Assembly: GCA_945643635.1 (NCBI GenBank)
Contig: CALZFC010000027.1
Span: forward strand, 3,972,501 to 4,036,500
Length of the DNA: 64,000 bases
From: Allodiplogaster sudhausi
Lineage: Eukaryota; Nematoda; Chromadorea; Rhabditida; Diplogasteridae
Direction: 5' to 3'
A program made the position numbers and the translations under genes. A model generated the notes under the pieces. That model searched no databases and was not told where the DNA came from. It saw nothing but the letters and a program-made list of their open reading frames with translations. Shown here piece after piece: positions 11,217-23,000 of the stretch (its first letter is position 1; every line of letters begins with the position of its first letter).

Positions 11217-11912
11217 ATGGTTCGCTTCTCCCTCGTCGTCTTGATTGGCGTGTTTGCGCTGTTTTCTCTGGTTTCCGGCGCTCGGATGAAGGCGTCTGTC
11301 AGGCTCCTTTGCTTCAGCAAATACTACAGCAAAAGCACGGCCACTGTTGAGCTGTGGGACTACCACGTCTCCGGCAGTCAGAATTTGAGAAATTCGTTGC
11401 CGCACTAGGGCATTTTTCATTTAAAAATTTCTCGAAAAGCATTAGAAAAATATATATAATTACTCCATTCGAGAAGTATTTTTATTCCGTATTAAAAAAA
11501 ATTAAAATTAAGTCTTTTTGAGATCACAAGTTTCTGGCTCGCCGCGAGAATGTCGTTGTGAATGGCGACCATGATTCAGCAATTTCAATCTCTGGCGACG
11601 CTGACAACTCATGGTTGTACCCCGTGAGTTTGTGTTTTGATTGATTAAAATTTGTATTGCTTCATGAAAAGAAATGACTAATTTAGCTCTCGTAATCGAC
11701 AACAATTCTTGCCTTAACAGGACTGGTACTTCCTGAAGGTCTTCCACCACTGCAACACAGACTGCAGGAACGGGAAAGTGTCATACTTCCCGATCGACAA
11801 TAGCCTATGGGAGAAGCGTTCTGATAATATCTGGTATCCCGACTTGCTCGAAGGCACCTATCTTGAGGGCCCTTGGGGGGACTACGGCTCCCTGAAAAGG
11901 CACTGTGCATAG
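11217..11912 (+). CDS. transthyretin-like (TTL) family secreted protein 1
   Basis: Three exons, 11217-11376, 11523-11623 and 11721-11912, join in phase to 150 residues. The first 21 residues (MVRFSLVVLIGVFALFSLVSG) are a signal peptide. The mature part follows the TTL pattern: an early beta strand with Cys (SVRLLCF), TATVELWD, then ISISGDAD in the place of the family's 'G.F.v.G' strand, then FLKVFHHCNTDC (the conserved His-x-Cys strand with a second Cys) and a C-terminal Cys (RHCA). TTL proteins are a large nematode-specific extracellular family; most have no known partner. The second exon starts after the unusual acceptor TTTTTGAG, used identically in the neighbouring paralogue. Confidence 0.8.
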
Positions 11913-12611
11913 GGTGTGTTCAGCAGGGACTGGGACAGCGCCTCAGTTCCCACATCCTCAGCCACCTTCCCTCATTCCTCCCTCTTGGCCCATCCTTCTC
12001 CCCTTCCAAGCAATTCCAGCACAAATGTTTCGCTTTTATTTTGTTTCTGCTTTTACATTCAAGTGTACTAACAAAATTTCCGCTACAAAATTTCCGCTCT
12101 TTTTTATTGGCGGTTGAGATGTTGAATATGACTGTTCAATTATCTGTGGCTAGGTTTTATCCATGTCACTCGAGCGTGCACATGAGAAATCGAAAAAGCA
12201 GAAGACAACTTTAGGAACGCACGGGTTCTAACTGGTTCTCTAGCGATTCTGTAGGAACTTTTTTTAATTTGAAAATAAATTTGAGCCAATTTAAGTTAAT
12301 TTCTTTAACGTAATTTGCATCATTTTCTTTAAGAGTTATCGATGTAATTGAGCAAAAAAACTTCTATAAACACACACGAGCACTGGCAGTTAATTGTTCA
12401 ATTTATCATGAAAGACCACGTCTGTGTATCAAGCTTTCAGAGTTTTGAGCCGAGATTTCATTATAATTTTTATTTTTTATTACAAAATTAATGATATTCG
12501 AATTGTGCTCAAAGAGGTGAGATTACGAGGAAAAAGAAGAGAACGCGTGCACTTGTTGCAAAAAAATTATTGTGCACTAGTAGTGCACTTTAATTTGTCC
12601 ATGGAAACTAG

Positions 12612-12619
12612 TATAAAAG
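12612..12619 (+). promoter_or_regulatory. TATA box of TTL gene 2
   Basis: TATAAAAG about 200 bp before the start codon at 12819, preceded by the inverted motif GTGCACTAGTAGTGCAC (12572-12588). The copy in front of TTL gene 1 has the same arrangement. Confidence 0.55.
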
Positions 12620-12818
12620 TAAGAATTGGCCGAGCTCATTCTCATTCTCCGTTCCTTCTCCTTTGGCGATCTGTCTACTCTGGGTCCGCTCTTCTCTTCA
12701 AATCCATCCATCTAAATTCTTGCCCAATTATTTCCGCTAAGAAGATATCCCAAATTTTTGAGATGAAAAAAACTAATTGTCTTAGCATCTTTGTTTACTT
12801 GCTTATTGTGTTCTAGAA

Positions 12819-13523
12819 ATGGTTCGCTTCTCCTTCCTCTTCTTGATTGGCGCAGCTGCGCTCTTTTCGCTGGCTTCCAGCGCTCCGATGACGGCGTATG
12901 TCAAGCTCCAATGCCGTGAAGAGAACGGCACCGCGACTGTTGAGTTGTGGGACAACAACAGTCAGATTTTGAGCAAATTAGCTGCCGCACTTGGTCATTT
13001 TGCATTTAAAAATGTCTCGAAAAGCATTCGAAAAAATATATATTGTAATTACTCTATTCGAGAAGTATTTTATTCCGTATTAAAAAAAATTAAAATAAGT
13101 CTTTTTGAGAATGGAAGCTTGTATCCCGCCGCGAGAATGTCGACTATAGTTCAGGAATTTTAATCTCTGGCGACGCTCACAACATCGATGACCCCGTGAG
13201 TTTTTGTTTTGATTTATTCAAATTGGTATTGTTTAACGAAAAGATCGCTTTCATTTCACGAGCTTGTTTCGTAAGAACAAACGACAAATTTATGTAGCTC
13301 TCGTAATCGACAATAATTTTTGCTTTTGCAGGACTCTTACTTCCTGATGGTCACCCACCGCTGCGGCACGAATTGCACGAAACAGGCATTCTTCACGATC
13401 AACCACGGCCCGTGGAAGAAGGATCGTCTTATCTGGCATTACGAGCGCGGCAACCTCGATCTGTTTCGCCACCGCTTCTACACCTACCTGGAAAGTCACT
13501 GTGCCTCAGCTCCCACATCCTAA
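12819..13523 (+). CDS. transthyretin-like (TTL) family secreted protein 2
   Basis: Tandem paralogue of the gene at 11217. Exons 12819-12960, 13110-13195 and 13332-13523 join in phase to 139 residues. Signal peptide MVRFSFLFLIGAAALFSLASS, then VKLQCREENGTATVELWD, GILISGDAHN and FLMVTHRCGTNC, ending with a conserved Cys (LESHCA) plus a short Ser/Thr tail. Intron positions and phases equal those of paralogue 1. The two share the signal peptide and the ATVELWD and SGDA strands. They differ strongly after the His/Cys strand, so the last exon evolves faster. One N-glycosylation site (NGTA) is present in the first strand loop. Confidence 0.8.
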
Positions 13524-14100
13524 GCCTCTTTCCCTCATTCCTCCCTCTTGGCCCATCCTTCTCTTCCAAGCAAGTCCCGCATAAATGTTTCGCGTTTTTT
13601 TGTTTCTTTTTTTTTTAATACACTTTACATTCAAGTGTATTAACATATACACCCTAGAGCACATACATAAGCTTGCTCTAAATATTGTGTTCTTTTTGTT
13701 GCCTACCGGCGGTTGAGATTTTGAATATGACTGTTCAATTATCTGTGCCTATGTTTTTTCCATGTTGCTCGAGCGTGCACGTGAGAAACAGAAGAAGCAG
13801 AAGACAACTTTAGAAACGCACGCGTTCAAACTGGTTCTTTAGTGGTACTGTAGAATTATCTCCCTTAAAAGAAGTTTTTTATTTGAAAGGAGAAAATTTG
13901 AGCTTATTTAAATTAATTTCTTAACGTAATTTTTGCATCATTTTCCTTTAAGAGTTATCGATGTAATCGAGCAAAAAAACCTTCTATAAACACACATGAG
14001 CACTGGCAGTTAATTGTTCAATTTATCATGAAAAGACTGACTCAACCTTGACCACGTCTGTTTATCAAGCTTTCAGAGTTTTGAGCCGAGATTTCATTAA

Positions 14101-15114
14101 ACTTTTTAAAGCATGCATTTTAAGAGGAATTTTCGTGAAACTGAAGCAAAACATGGAACTTTCACAACATATTACATAAAGAAATATGCATGAAACTGAA
14201 TTTATAATGAAGTTCTGAAAATTAATCAGTTCAAACAGTAAACGTGCGTCATCTTTAGCTTATTTTCGTGCAGTTTAACTTAAAGAAAAAATTTCCGATT
14301 GATTTATTTATAGGACTCATCCGCACTTTTCTACTCCTTATTCAAGCGGAGATGCAAACGAAAATGTACTTGGCATTTACATATGTAACACTGCATTCTC
14401 CGAATTATACGAAAGTAGTCGACTGATGGCGATTACGAAGGAGAGGCGTGTGCGTATGATCTTGCGAGGCAAGAAACCGATCAAAAAGACCTATCGAGCA
14501 TGTACTACCATTACATTTCTTTATTGTTCTTATAGAATACTTGATCGTTGATAAACTTGCCGTAGATTGCTATAGATATCATGAGTGCAAGCATTTTGCT
14601 GATAAATGTTATATCAAAAGAGAAAGACACATCTACACACATGTACAGGCATTATGTATGTAAGTAAACATAGGCTTCTCCACTAGCACATCTCCCGCTT
14701 CGAAAACTGGTTAGCTGAGCAACGAGCACTCTCAAACTCGATATATATAGGACGCTTATGCGATGGTGCCCTTATAAACGATTTCTAAGCATACGCTGTC
14801 GTGAAGGTCCGGAGCGGATGGGTTAACTGATATTGAAACCCCCATTCGTACCTACTTGACTTCACTTTTCGCCTTTTTAAAGTTTTGTTAACACTTAATT
14901 TTGCAAAGACTCTTTTATAATGCACTTATCCCTGAGTTTGTTTTGAAAATGTTGTGTTTATAATTCATATTTACCGCTGAAACCAGAAGTGATCACATTG
15001 AAATACCTTACTTCATGTAGATAAATAAATAAATATACAAGACGCATAATTTCCAGTAATGGTGCCGAAAGTAGAGATAAGGGAGCCTTTTCGTAAAAGT
15101 ACATACGATTTCGA
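14101..15114. other. intergenic, no gene seen
   Basis: AT-rich. Short TACATATG-type microsatellite remnants occur at about 14380 and 14640-14665. No convincing exon was found on either strand. Confidence 0.4.
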
Positions 15115-15618
15115 CTTAAAGGAGGGCGATCACCGAAAAGTAATTGCCGATTTCTGAAACATCTTAGCTATTTTCGAATAGTCTCGAGCATGAGGAAAAA
15201 GAAAAGGCAAATGAAAAAGCTTAAAAAAGCTCCATATTCAAGTTTAAGATACTTGAAAAAGCAATTTTTGAATGAATTTGTGATTGGTGTCAGTGCAAAA
15301 ACGTGGTGTTACAGCACTCGACAGTAGATTTGCTGCCACCTACCCATCGCGGGAAGATTGAATTTACAAATATTTTATGACATTTCTTTGTTTCATGCTT
15401 TATCCCTTTCGTATGTGAACATTCTACAATAAACTAAAAAATATTATTCAAAACAGTATGAAATTAGTAAACGAGCAATAACTTCTCGCTTCGAAACCAG
15501 CGCTACTTTAGCGATTTCATCTACCGTACTTTTTTGAGTAATTAAATGAACTTCCGTTTGAAACCTTTGCACGTTTGAACATATAATTGCAATTTTTCGG
15601 TGATCGCCCTTCTTTAAA
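15115..15618. mobile_element. MITE with TTAA-bordered inverted repeats
   Basis: A roughly 24-bp terminal inverted repeat, TTAAAGGAGGGCGATCACCG at the left end (from 15117) and its near-complement at 15593-15617, bounds about 500 bp of non-coding AT-rich DNA. TTAA at both ends is what piggyBac-type insertions leave, but the family is not certain. A shorter element with the same end motif lies at about 33024-33222. Confidence 0.6.
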
Positions 15619-17578
15619 TTTCATTTGACATTGCTCAAATCTAAAAAAAAAACCATATTGAGATCAATCATAGGCCTCGACAGCATTCTCAAACTCGATA
15701 GTCTACAGGAGACAGTTACTGAACATCAAAAACAAGAAAATCCTTATGCAATTGCTGAATTAATCAAATTAATACACATATATGTCTTTTTTCAAAATAT
15801 ACTTATAAATAAATAAACATATCTGTACCAATGAATCATTAACGCATGTTTGGTACAACACATATTCAGATGGCTAAAAGCTACGACGAGCTACCGTCGG
15901 AGGCGAAGGCGAGCCAGCCTGAGAACTTCCCAATCACAGCGAAAATCTTTTGTTGAGACGACTCGCCAGTCTGTTTCGGCTTTCTCCCCGGCCATCACTC
16001 GATTTTATCGTCTTTTTTTTTACAAATGCAAGAAAGAATTTCTCTGCAGAACAATGCTCGAATCATCCGATGGGATCTCCTTTATCACTGCTACACTTGC
16101 ATGCAACTCCATCATCCGATGAGTTCGGGTAGTCTCTCTTTTCGTTCCAGTTCACTCCAAAAGCAGCAAGCTCAAGCTGTCCGTAGTCTTCTCAAACTGT
16201 TTGATATTCTTGTGCCAAGTTTATTCCTAACTTATAGCCCACCCAGTTGATAGGCAGACACGCAAATGCTGTCCCAGCTCTCTCATTTCGCCAATTTATA
16301 ACATAATTTGTAACGATTTACGAGTAGGCCTTAAATGAAAGCTCATATTGCCCTGCTCAGCTTGACAGAAGGTCCTATGATTCTTTTGGCTTTTTTTTTT
16401 AATAACCGCGTAGTGGAAATAGACTCCTGATGCAATTAAAGGTGCACTTATACTAAATTTTCCCAAACGATGTCATCCTTTATGGAACGGTTGATATCGA
16501 TTCTGCCGGCTTTTTAATGGTGCCATTTAAATAGATATCAAGGTTTTTAAGGAGCATTTAAATACCTGATGTTAGGAGCGGTAAGCGATTCGCGTTACCA
16601 GACCATCTGCGCTCTATTTCTTGGCGTCTCTGGCCTTTTCATGCACAATTGATTCGACATTCAGGTTCCGGTTCTACTCTTGTGTCAATTCTTGATCATA
16701 TTCTGTCCGCGATCTACCAATGAACAACTAAAGGAGCCAAAACTCAATCTTGTTTCTGACGCTAAGGCGAGTGAGCATGTGATTTAGAGAGACGCGACTT
16801 CAAGTGTTAGGAAAATTCAGTTCAGAACGCGATTTTTCTTCATCGAGCCTGTACTGCATTCGGTGCACAATCGAAGACCAGCAGAGCTTCCTCCATGCTC
16901 AGTAACAGAAGAATGTCTCTTTAGCAATCGCTCTTGTTTTCTCCACTGGAAGAAAGATTTCCTCTCTTTCTCTCGTACTTTTAAAACAAGCGTTTAAGAT
17001 GCCCGCCATTTGTTACTTCATTCCTTGACCTTTTTTTAATTGTTCGTGCGTTTCTATTAGTTGCTCTCCGCTTTCACTCCTCTAAAACAACGCTGAACTT
17101 GTTGATGCCGTTTGAATGTTTCTGATGAACATATTCTATTACATACTTGCATTGAGTATATCAAGCCACAGATGAATATTTTACATCAAAATTGTCAACT
17201 AATTTAAGTGTCTTATTTTTACTGTTTATTGTTAAAATATGTCATTTCAAAAGTATAATATGTAATTTCGAAATACGTATTTACGTATGTGCATACATAT
17301 GTATGGATGTAAATATGTATGAAGTGAATATAATTGAGTGAATGACATATTTATCATCTGCTGATCGTATGATGTAAAAGGTAAAATCAGGATAAGATTG
17401 TCATCTCATAATGTCTCATAAAAATGAATTCGAAAAAAAACAGTTGTTGAAAATATGTATGGATGTAATGAAGAATGTGAATGGTGAAACATGAAAACAG
17501 GCGAAGTATAGTATGGTTCGTATTGAAGTAGGTAGACATAACGGATGAAAGTAAACGATGTTCAAATAATGTATGCGT
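15619..17578. other. gene-poor region, possible small minus-strand exon
   Basis: Mostly AT-rich with TATG microsatellites (17275-17470). On the minus strand at about 16001-15895 a frame beginning MAGEKAETDWRVV and ending RLRLRR then stop has a coding-like look but no support. At about 16640-16720 a plus-strand stretch (GSGSTLVSILDHILSAI) faintly resembles a non-LTR reverse transcriptase. Both are weak. Confidence 0.25.
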
Positions 17579-17735
17579 TATTGATAGAGGTTGTAAATTC
17601 GTAACTGATAGTGGTTGTGAAGTGGTTCCTGGATACTGATAGTGGTTGTAAATTCGTAACTGATAGTGGTTGTGAAGTGGTTCCTGGTTACTGATAGTGG
17701 TTGTAAATTCGTAACTGATAGTGGTTGTAAATTGG
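17579..17735. repeat. minisatellite
   Basis: Tandem alternation of two related units, one ending TGTAAATTCGTA and one ending TGTGAAGTGGTTCCTGG, both starting ACTGATAGTGGT. About six half-units are visible. The long minus-strand reading frame across it (repeated LQPLSVT) is a product of the repeat. Confidence 0.85.
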
Positions 17736-18219
17736 TTGTCTTTTGGGTACTCTTCCGATCAATGTTGAGACGTCCCTCAGGCAATTCGAGGCATCTGTTG
17801 ATGATGCCATTAGGGAATTCGTAACTAACGAAGTTCGGCGAAGCTATGATAATGTACCTTCTTCTTCTTGATTAAATGTTTCTGACAATAATCCAACTTA
17901 CAAGATGGATACAGTTGTAGCTGTTCAGGTCAATTCGAGTGCATGGATAACCTTTTGGGTCGTGAAGGGTTTCTTTCGGAAAGAAGTTGAACAAACTGTG
18001 GATGTGGGAAGTAGATGATAGTAGATCTGATACCCCTCGACACTAAATTTGAAGTCGATGGAGTCGGGAAGAGGATGAAGTGCCCTGCTGAACATTCTTT
18101 TGCTGGGGTAATAAATGGTTTGCGCAATGGGGATTCCGCATCCAACCACACTAATAAAATGAACAACATTACATCATGATATAATAAAATATATCCAAAA
18201 AATTTGCAGTGAATACATA

Positions 18220-18678
18220 CAGTACCGCTCACAATCAGCGGTCAGGGGTCTTTGCCATAGAGGCTATAGCGGCCGCGTGCCAAAGAGGCCGAGCGAAATT
18301 AAGCCTTATAAATTCTTTGTTTTCAGAATTCATTATTATTTTCGTGTTCAGTGTAACATTCTGCATCGAATAAGCTCAAAAACGTCACTAAATAATGCAT
18401 ATTCGCCAAAATATAAAGGCTTGCAAAAATTAATGGTGAAGGAGCACCTACCTTCGAAGCGCGTGAATGTGCATTCGGTTCGATGAAATAATTTTACAAG
18501 ACCTTCTATTTTGGCGAATATGCATCATTTTGTAAAGTTTTTGAGCTTATTCGATGCAGAAAATTACACTGAACGCGAAAATAACAATGAATTCAGAAAA
18601 CAAAGAATTTAAAGGGCTTAATTTCGCTCGGCCGCTTTAGCGGCTATAGCATAGACCCCTGGCCGCTGAGCGGTACTG
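18220..18678. mobile_element. Tc1/mariner-type MITE with about 200-bp inverted repeats
   Basis: The element starts CAGTACCGCTCACAATCAGC and ends with the complement GAGCGGTACTG, flanked on both sides by TA, the target duplication of Tc1/mariner elements. The inverted repeats run about 200 bp each (18220-18420 against 18508-18678) with about 85-90% match by eye, including GCATATTCGCCAAAATA. The 90-bp middle has no transposase, so it is non-autonomous. Confidence 0.8.
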
Positions 18679-18739
18679 TACGTACATATATACGTATATA
18701 ATAGAGTAAATAGAGGTAAAGCTGTAATATTATACCAAC

Positions 18740-20015
18740 CAGCTGACCAGCGAATTACATATTACGTCGAATCCATTTTGTCATGGTGACCTCTTTGTCG
18801 ATTCTTGTCTCATTTCTTCCTGGCTATTTCTCAGTAGACGTCGCGTGTATGGCGAAAGGAGCTGAAAATTTGCATAATGTCAGGCATTTTCATAGAGAAG
18901 GTGGCGAAAACTGAAACTGAATGAGGCCTTCCTTGGTCATGGGAATGTTGGCCTCTCTCCTGCGCTGCTTCCTCACTTTTCTTTTTTCCTTTCACTTCCC
19001 TTCCCTCTCTCTCGCTTCTCCTCTCATTTCGTTCTCATCTCCGTCACTTGCCAGCGTCTCCTTCTTCATCGTCTTCTCTAAATCCTCTCAATCGGCCTGA
19101 TCGGTCATCAGCATTGCCATGCCCCCATTAAAATTTCTGTGCACTTTCCCTATCCAGAAACGCATCTCTTTCTCCTTCTTGTCTCATTCATACATCCAAT
19201 CTTTCTCTGTCTCTCTCTCTCTCACCCACTTTCAATTCTCTCTTTTCTTTTTCTCTCATGTTCTCCCTCTCTCTCACTCTCTTTTTTTTCTATCGCTCTC
19301 TTTAAACAAGATGGGAGATTTATTATGATCTTTATCTTGATCCGATTCTAAACAGAACACATAGAAAAGTTAACAAAAACTGTGCAGCGCGGTCTATTAT
19401 CCCACGCCGTATACGGGCTAGACATTACGACATAGGCGCGTGGGAAATTAAGAGGGGAATATTTCCCACGCTTTACGGCTATGATAAAAGATCCTATTCT
19501 TTTAGATAAGAAATTTCTTCATATAATTCAACTTATAAGTTGGATACATTCCGGGCCGAACGGGAAATTGCATACGGGAATTCCCCATCCAAACCAAATC
19601 TCGAGAGATCAATACATTCCGAGAGTGTATATGTACGCCTAGGAGAAGGTATGGCGAATGCATACGTGGTAACCGAAAGGAGAATCTGTGAGATCAAGAC
19701 GAGGGAGGTATTTCACCTTGATCTTGAGAGTATCCTTTTTCCAAAGCCTCGTAAGCCAATGACGCCAATGAATCAGGAGAGGATCGTCGATTCATGGTGG
19801 TGAGTTGACTGATACAATCTTCTCCGCTCTCAATAAATGATGGTTATGGTGATAAAATTCCTCTGAAGAATATGATTCACACTTTATGAAAAGTCGATTT
19901 CTTTTGCCATAGAAACGATAGAGATAACGAGAGTGATAGTAATAGATCGATCACTTGCCCTTTGGCATTTGGTATAATGAGATATATGTATGTACATACA
20001 TATATGGGACATGCC
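18740..20015. repeat. dispersed repeat family, unit A1
   Basis: Begins near TCCATTTTGTCATGGTGACC, continues through GTGTATGGCG and AATTTGCATAATGTCAGGC, a CT-rich part (18960-19290), then TCGAGAGATCAATACATTCC and a reading frame at 19540-19803. The same order of blocks is found at 20020-22210 and, partly, 22215-23000 and 30290-30700. A fragment of the block with CCAACTTACAAGATGGATAC also lies at about 17895. Confidence 0.7.
19540..19803 (+). other. reading frame inside repeat unit A1, conserved in unit A2
   Basis: An 87-codon open frame whose C-terminal half contains VRLGEGMANAYVVTERRI and EIKTREVFHLDLESILF. The second repeat unit (about 21785-21965) encodes VRLGDGFSNAYYVTIETRI and EIKTREVFHIDLDSILF in the matching place, with conservative changes and an in-frame one-codon difference. 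This suggests the frame was once translated, either in a transposable element or in a captured exon. No family is recognised. Confidence 0.4.
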
Positions 20016-20019
20016 AACT

Positions 20020-20637
20020 AGCGACACCGTGAATTTGTCCGTCGCATCCATTTTGTCATGTTGACCTCTTCGTCGACTTCTGTCTCATTTCGTCCTAGCT
20101 ATTTCCCAGTTGACGTCGCATGTACGGCGATAGGATCCAAGTGATAGTCGCATTTATGGCGACAGGAGCTAATGTCAGACATGTATGTATGTATGTACAT
20201 AGAGAGGATGAAAGCATCGAGAAATTGACGAAAACCGAATGAGACTTGAAATGCATATTTTCAGACATGTACATATGTATATGTACATAGAGAGGGTGCA
20301 AACGTTGAAGGGGGCTAAAAGCGAATGAGGCTTCTTCGTTGTTTCCTCACATTTTTTTCTTTCACTGCCCTTCTCTCTCTCTCTCTCTCTCGCTTCCCTT
20401 CGCATTTTGTTCTCATCTCGGTCACTTGGCAGCGTCATCTTCTTCATCGTCTTCTCTTGATTCTCTCCTTGTCCTGATCGGTCATCACCATTGCCATGCC
20501 CCCTTTAAAATTTCTGTACACTTTCCCTATCCAGACAGGCATCTCTTTCTTCTTCTTCTCTGATTCATACATCCTATCTTTCTCTGTCTCTCTCTTACAC
20601 CCACTTTCTATCATATGTTTTCTTTTTCTCTCAGGAT

Positions 20638-20684
<47 letters not shown>

Positions 20685-22210
20685 TATTAACAAGATTGGA
20701 GATTCATTATGATATTTTATTGGAACGAATCTGAACAGAACAAATAGAATAGTTGACGAAAACTATACAACGCGATCTATTTAGAGGGTTAATTATCACG
20801 GGCCAGACATTACGACACAGGCTCGGGGGAAGTTAAGAGGGCAATATTTACCACGCTTTATGGCTATCATAAACTATCTTCTTCTTCTAGATTAGAATTT
20901 TTTCTAATAATCCAACATACAAGATGGATACACTCCAGGCCGAAAAGGAAGAAGAAACAGAGTAAATTGAGTTGGCTACAGAAAATGCTGTTTCGGGTTC
21001 GAATAAGAAAGTGAGTAGTTGCATCGCCGTTGTAATGCAGTGTTCTGCTGTCGACGTCGCCTCCCGGCCGAAAAGAAGAGAGGATAAGAAAAGAAGAGAA
21101 AAGAATTTTGAATGAAGTTTTCGATTCGAATGAATGTGCTTATGAGCAATGTGATCTCAGTAGATGTTAGTAAATTACATAAGTATTGTTTTGGTAATGT
21201 AGTATGCATGTTAGTACATTTCCAAGTTTGTTATTTCAAAAAAATCTTAAGTAGAATAGAATTTGCAAATATGTATATGTGTGCATGAATGGGTATAATT
21301 TTCGAGTGAGTGGCGAATAATTTATCAATTACATACATACATTTCCCACATATTGCAATAATGATGAATAAAAATTCGAGTGAATAGGTTTAACAAATGA
21401 ACGTATTTAAGAATGATCAGAGAACTTCATTTCATGGAAATGGCATTGACTTCTATGTCGATTTGGAATTTTACATATGGCATGATGATGATGATATTCG
21501 TCTAGAGAATAGCGCAAGGTGGCTTTTTTTTTAGCCACCTTGCGCTACTCTCTAGATGATTATCATCGTCATCCTGCTGCAGCGATCAACTTTTCTTCCT
21601 AAAGTTGATCACTGCAGCAGGATGACGCGATTCAACGTTCTATTAAAATGGCTGACTGATTGAGAGCGAGAAGAGAGCCGGTGAGTTACCGGGATTGCTA
21701 GGCTGAGGACGCCATGGTCGCCATGTTTATAAGTTGAGGATGATCACTTCGTCTTTATTCTCAAAATTGGGCAATTTAACCGGATTATAGAATCATCCAA
21801 GCCAATCTCGAGAGATCGGAAATTCCGAGAGAGGGTACGTCTAGGAGACGGTTTTTCAAATGCATACTATGTGACAATCGAAACGAGAATCAGGGAGATC
21901 AAGACGAGGGAGGTTTTTCACATTGATCTTGATAGTATCCTCTTCCATCGCCTCGTAAGCGCATTAATCGGGTGAGCGAAGAAAACCGAGTCATCGATTA
22001 ATGATGGTGAGAAGACTGATACAATTGTCTCCGCTCTCAATATACGATGGTGATGGTGATATATTCCTCGGAATAATATGATTTCCATATTATGAAAAAA
22101 AAATTTTATTGAAAAGTCTATTTCTCTTGCCGTAACTATAGAGATAGACAAAGAACGATCACTTGCCCTATGGCATTTGGTATGTATAAAGAGATATAGA
22201 GATATATGTA
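20020..22210. repeat. dispersed repeat family, unit A2, split by an insertion
   Basis: Same block order as unit A1: GCATCCATTTTGTCATGTTG (20045), CT-rich part (20340-20690), CCAACATACAAGATGGATAC (about 20911). The homology then stops near 20960 and resumes near 21780 with CCAATCTCGAGAGATCGG. The roughly 800 bp in between is absent from unit A1 and contains the two long hairpins. Confidence 0.65.
21485..21626. repeat. two adjacent long hairpins
   Basis: Hairpin 1: arms 21485-21524 and 21533-21572, 40 bp with about four or five mismatches and an 8-T loop. Hairpin 2: arms 21568-21593 and 21601-21626, 26 bp with one mismatch and a 7-nt loop. They touch each other. The pair could be the end of a foldback transposon or miRNA-like precursors. 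Confidence 0.75.
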
Positions 22211-22214
22211 TGTA

Positions 22215-23000
22215 CATATATGAGACATACCAACTAGCGACACGGTGAATTTTTCCTTCGAATCCATTTTGTCATGTTCTTTGTCGACTTCCAGCTCATT
22301 TCGTCCTAGCTATTTCCACGTCGCGTTTATGGCGACAGGATCCAAGTGAAAGTCGCATTTATGGCGACTGGGGCTAAAAACTTGCATAATGTCAGGCATG
22401 TATTTATGTATATAGAAAGGATGCAAGCATCGAGAATTTGGCGAAAACTGAATGAGGCTTAAAATTCATAATTTCAAACATATATACCGTATTTTCTCTA
22501 TTAGTGCCCCTCCTTCTATTAGAACCCCCTCCCCCTCTAATAGTGCCCCCCTCTCACAAGGGTATTGAAAAATAGTACACTAATAGAGAAAATAGGTATA
22601 TGTATATGTACATATTGAGGGTGCAAACGTTGAAGGGGGCAAAAAGCGAATGAGGCTTTCCTTGTCCGTTGGAAAAGTGTTTGCCTCTCCCTCCTGCTTC
22701 CTCACATTTTTCTCTTTCACTGCCATTCCCTCTCATTCTGTTCTCATCTCCGTCACTTGCCAGCGTCTCCTTCTTCATCGTCTTGTCTAGATCCTCTCCT
22801 TGGCCTAATCGGTCATCAACATTGCTATGCCCTACATTAAAATTTCTGTACACTTTCGTTATCCAGACAGGCAGCTATTTCACTTTTCTTCTCCACTGTC
22901 TCTCTTTTTTCTCTTTCTTTCTTCATATTCAGTCTCTTCATTTCTTCTTTTCCCTCTCTCTCTTTCTCTCTCTCGCTCTCTCGCTCAGATCTCTCCCTCT
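22215..23000. repeat. dispersed repeat family, unit A3
   Basis: Third unit: AATCCATTTTGTCATG at 22261, GCGTTTATGGCGACAGGATC, TTGCATAATGTCAGGC, then CT-rich sequence. It is interrupted by a small MITE at 22487-22596. Confidence 0.65.
22487..22596. mobile_element. short MITE, TA-flanked, CCGTATTTTCTCTATTAG ends
   Basis: Left end CCGTATTTTCTCTATTAG and right end CTAATAGAGAAAATAGG are inverted repeats, flanked by TA on both sides. The interior is C-rich (CCCCCT runs). It is a shorter relative of the element at 29367-29729. Confidence 0.7.

Larger units (their letters stand above)
10860..14100 (+). repeat. tandem duplication of about 1.6 kb carrying the two TTL genes
   Basis: Sequence from about 10870 to 12470 is repeated at about 12475 to 14090: promoter, 5' leader, three exons, 3' UTR and downstream flank. 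Examples are the shared promoter block with TATAAAAG and the shared downstream GGCAGTTAATTGTTCAATTT. Exon structure is preserved, while the coding parts have diverged more than the promoter, which suggests an old duplication with protein divergence. Confidence 0.85.

Noticed and set aside
16560..16730. Possible non-LTR reverse transcriptase fragment
   Set aside because: Only about 20 residues resemble the family, with stops on both sides; not enough to call an element.
17578..17784. Repeat protein with LQPLSVT units
   Set aside because: It is the minus-strand reading of a minisatellite; flanks lack exon signals.
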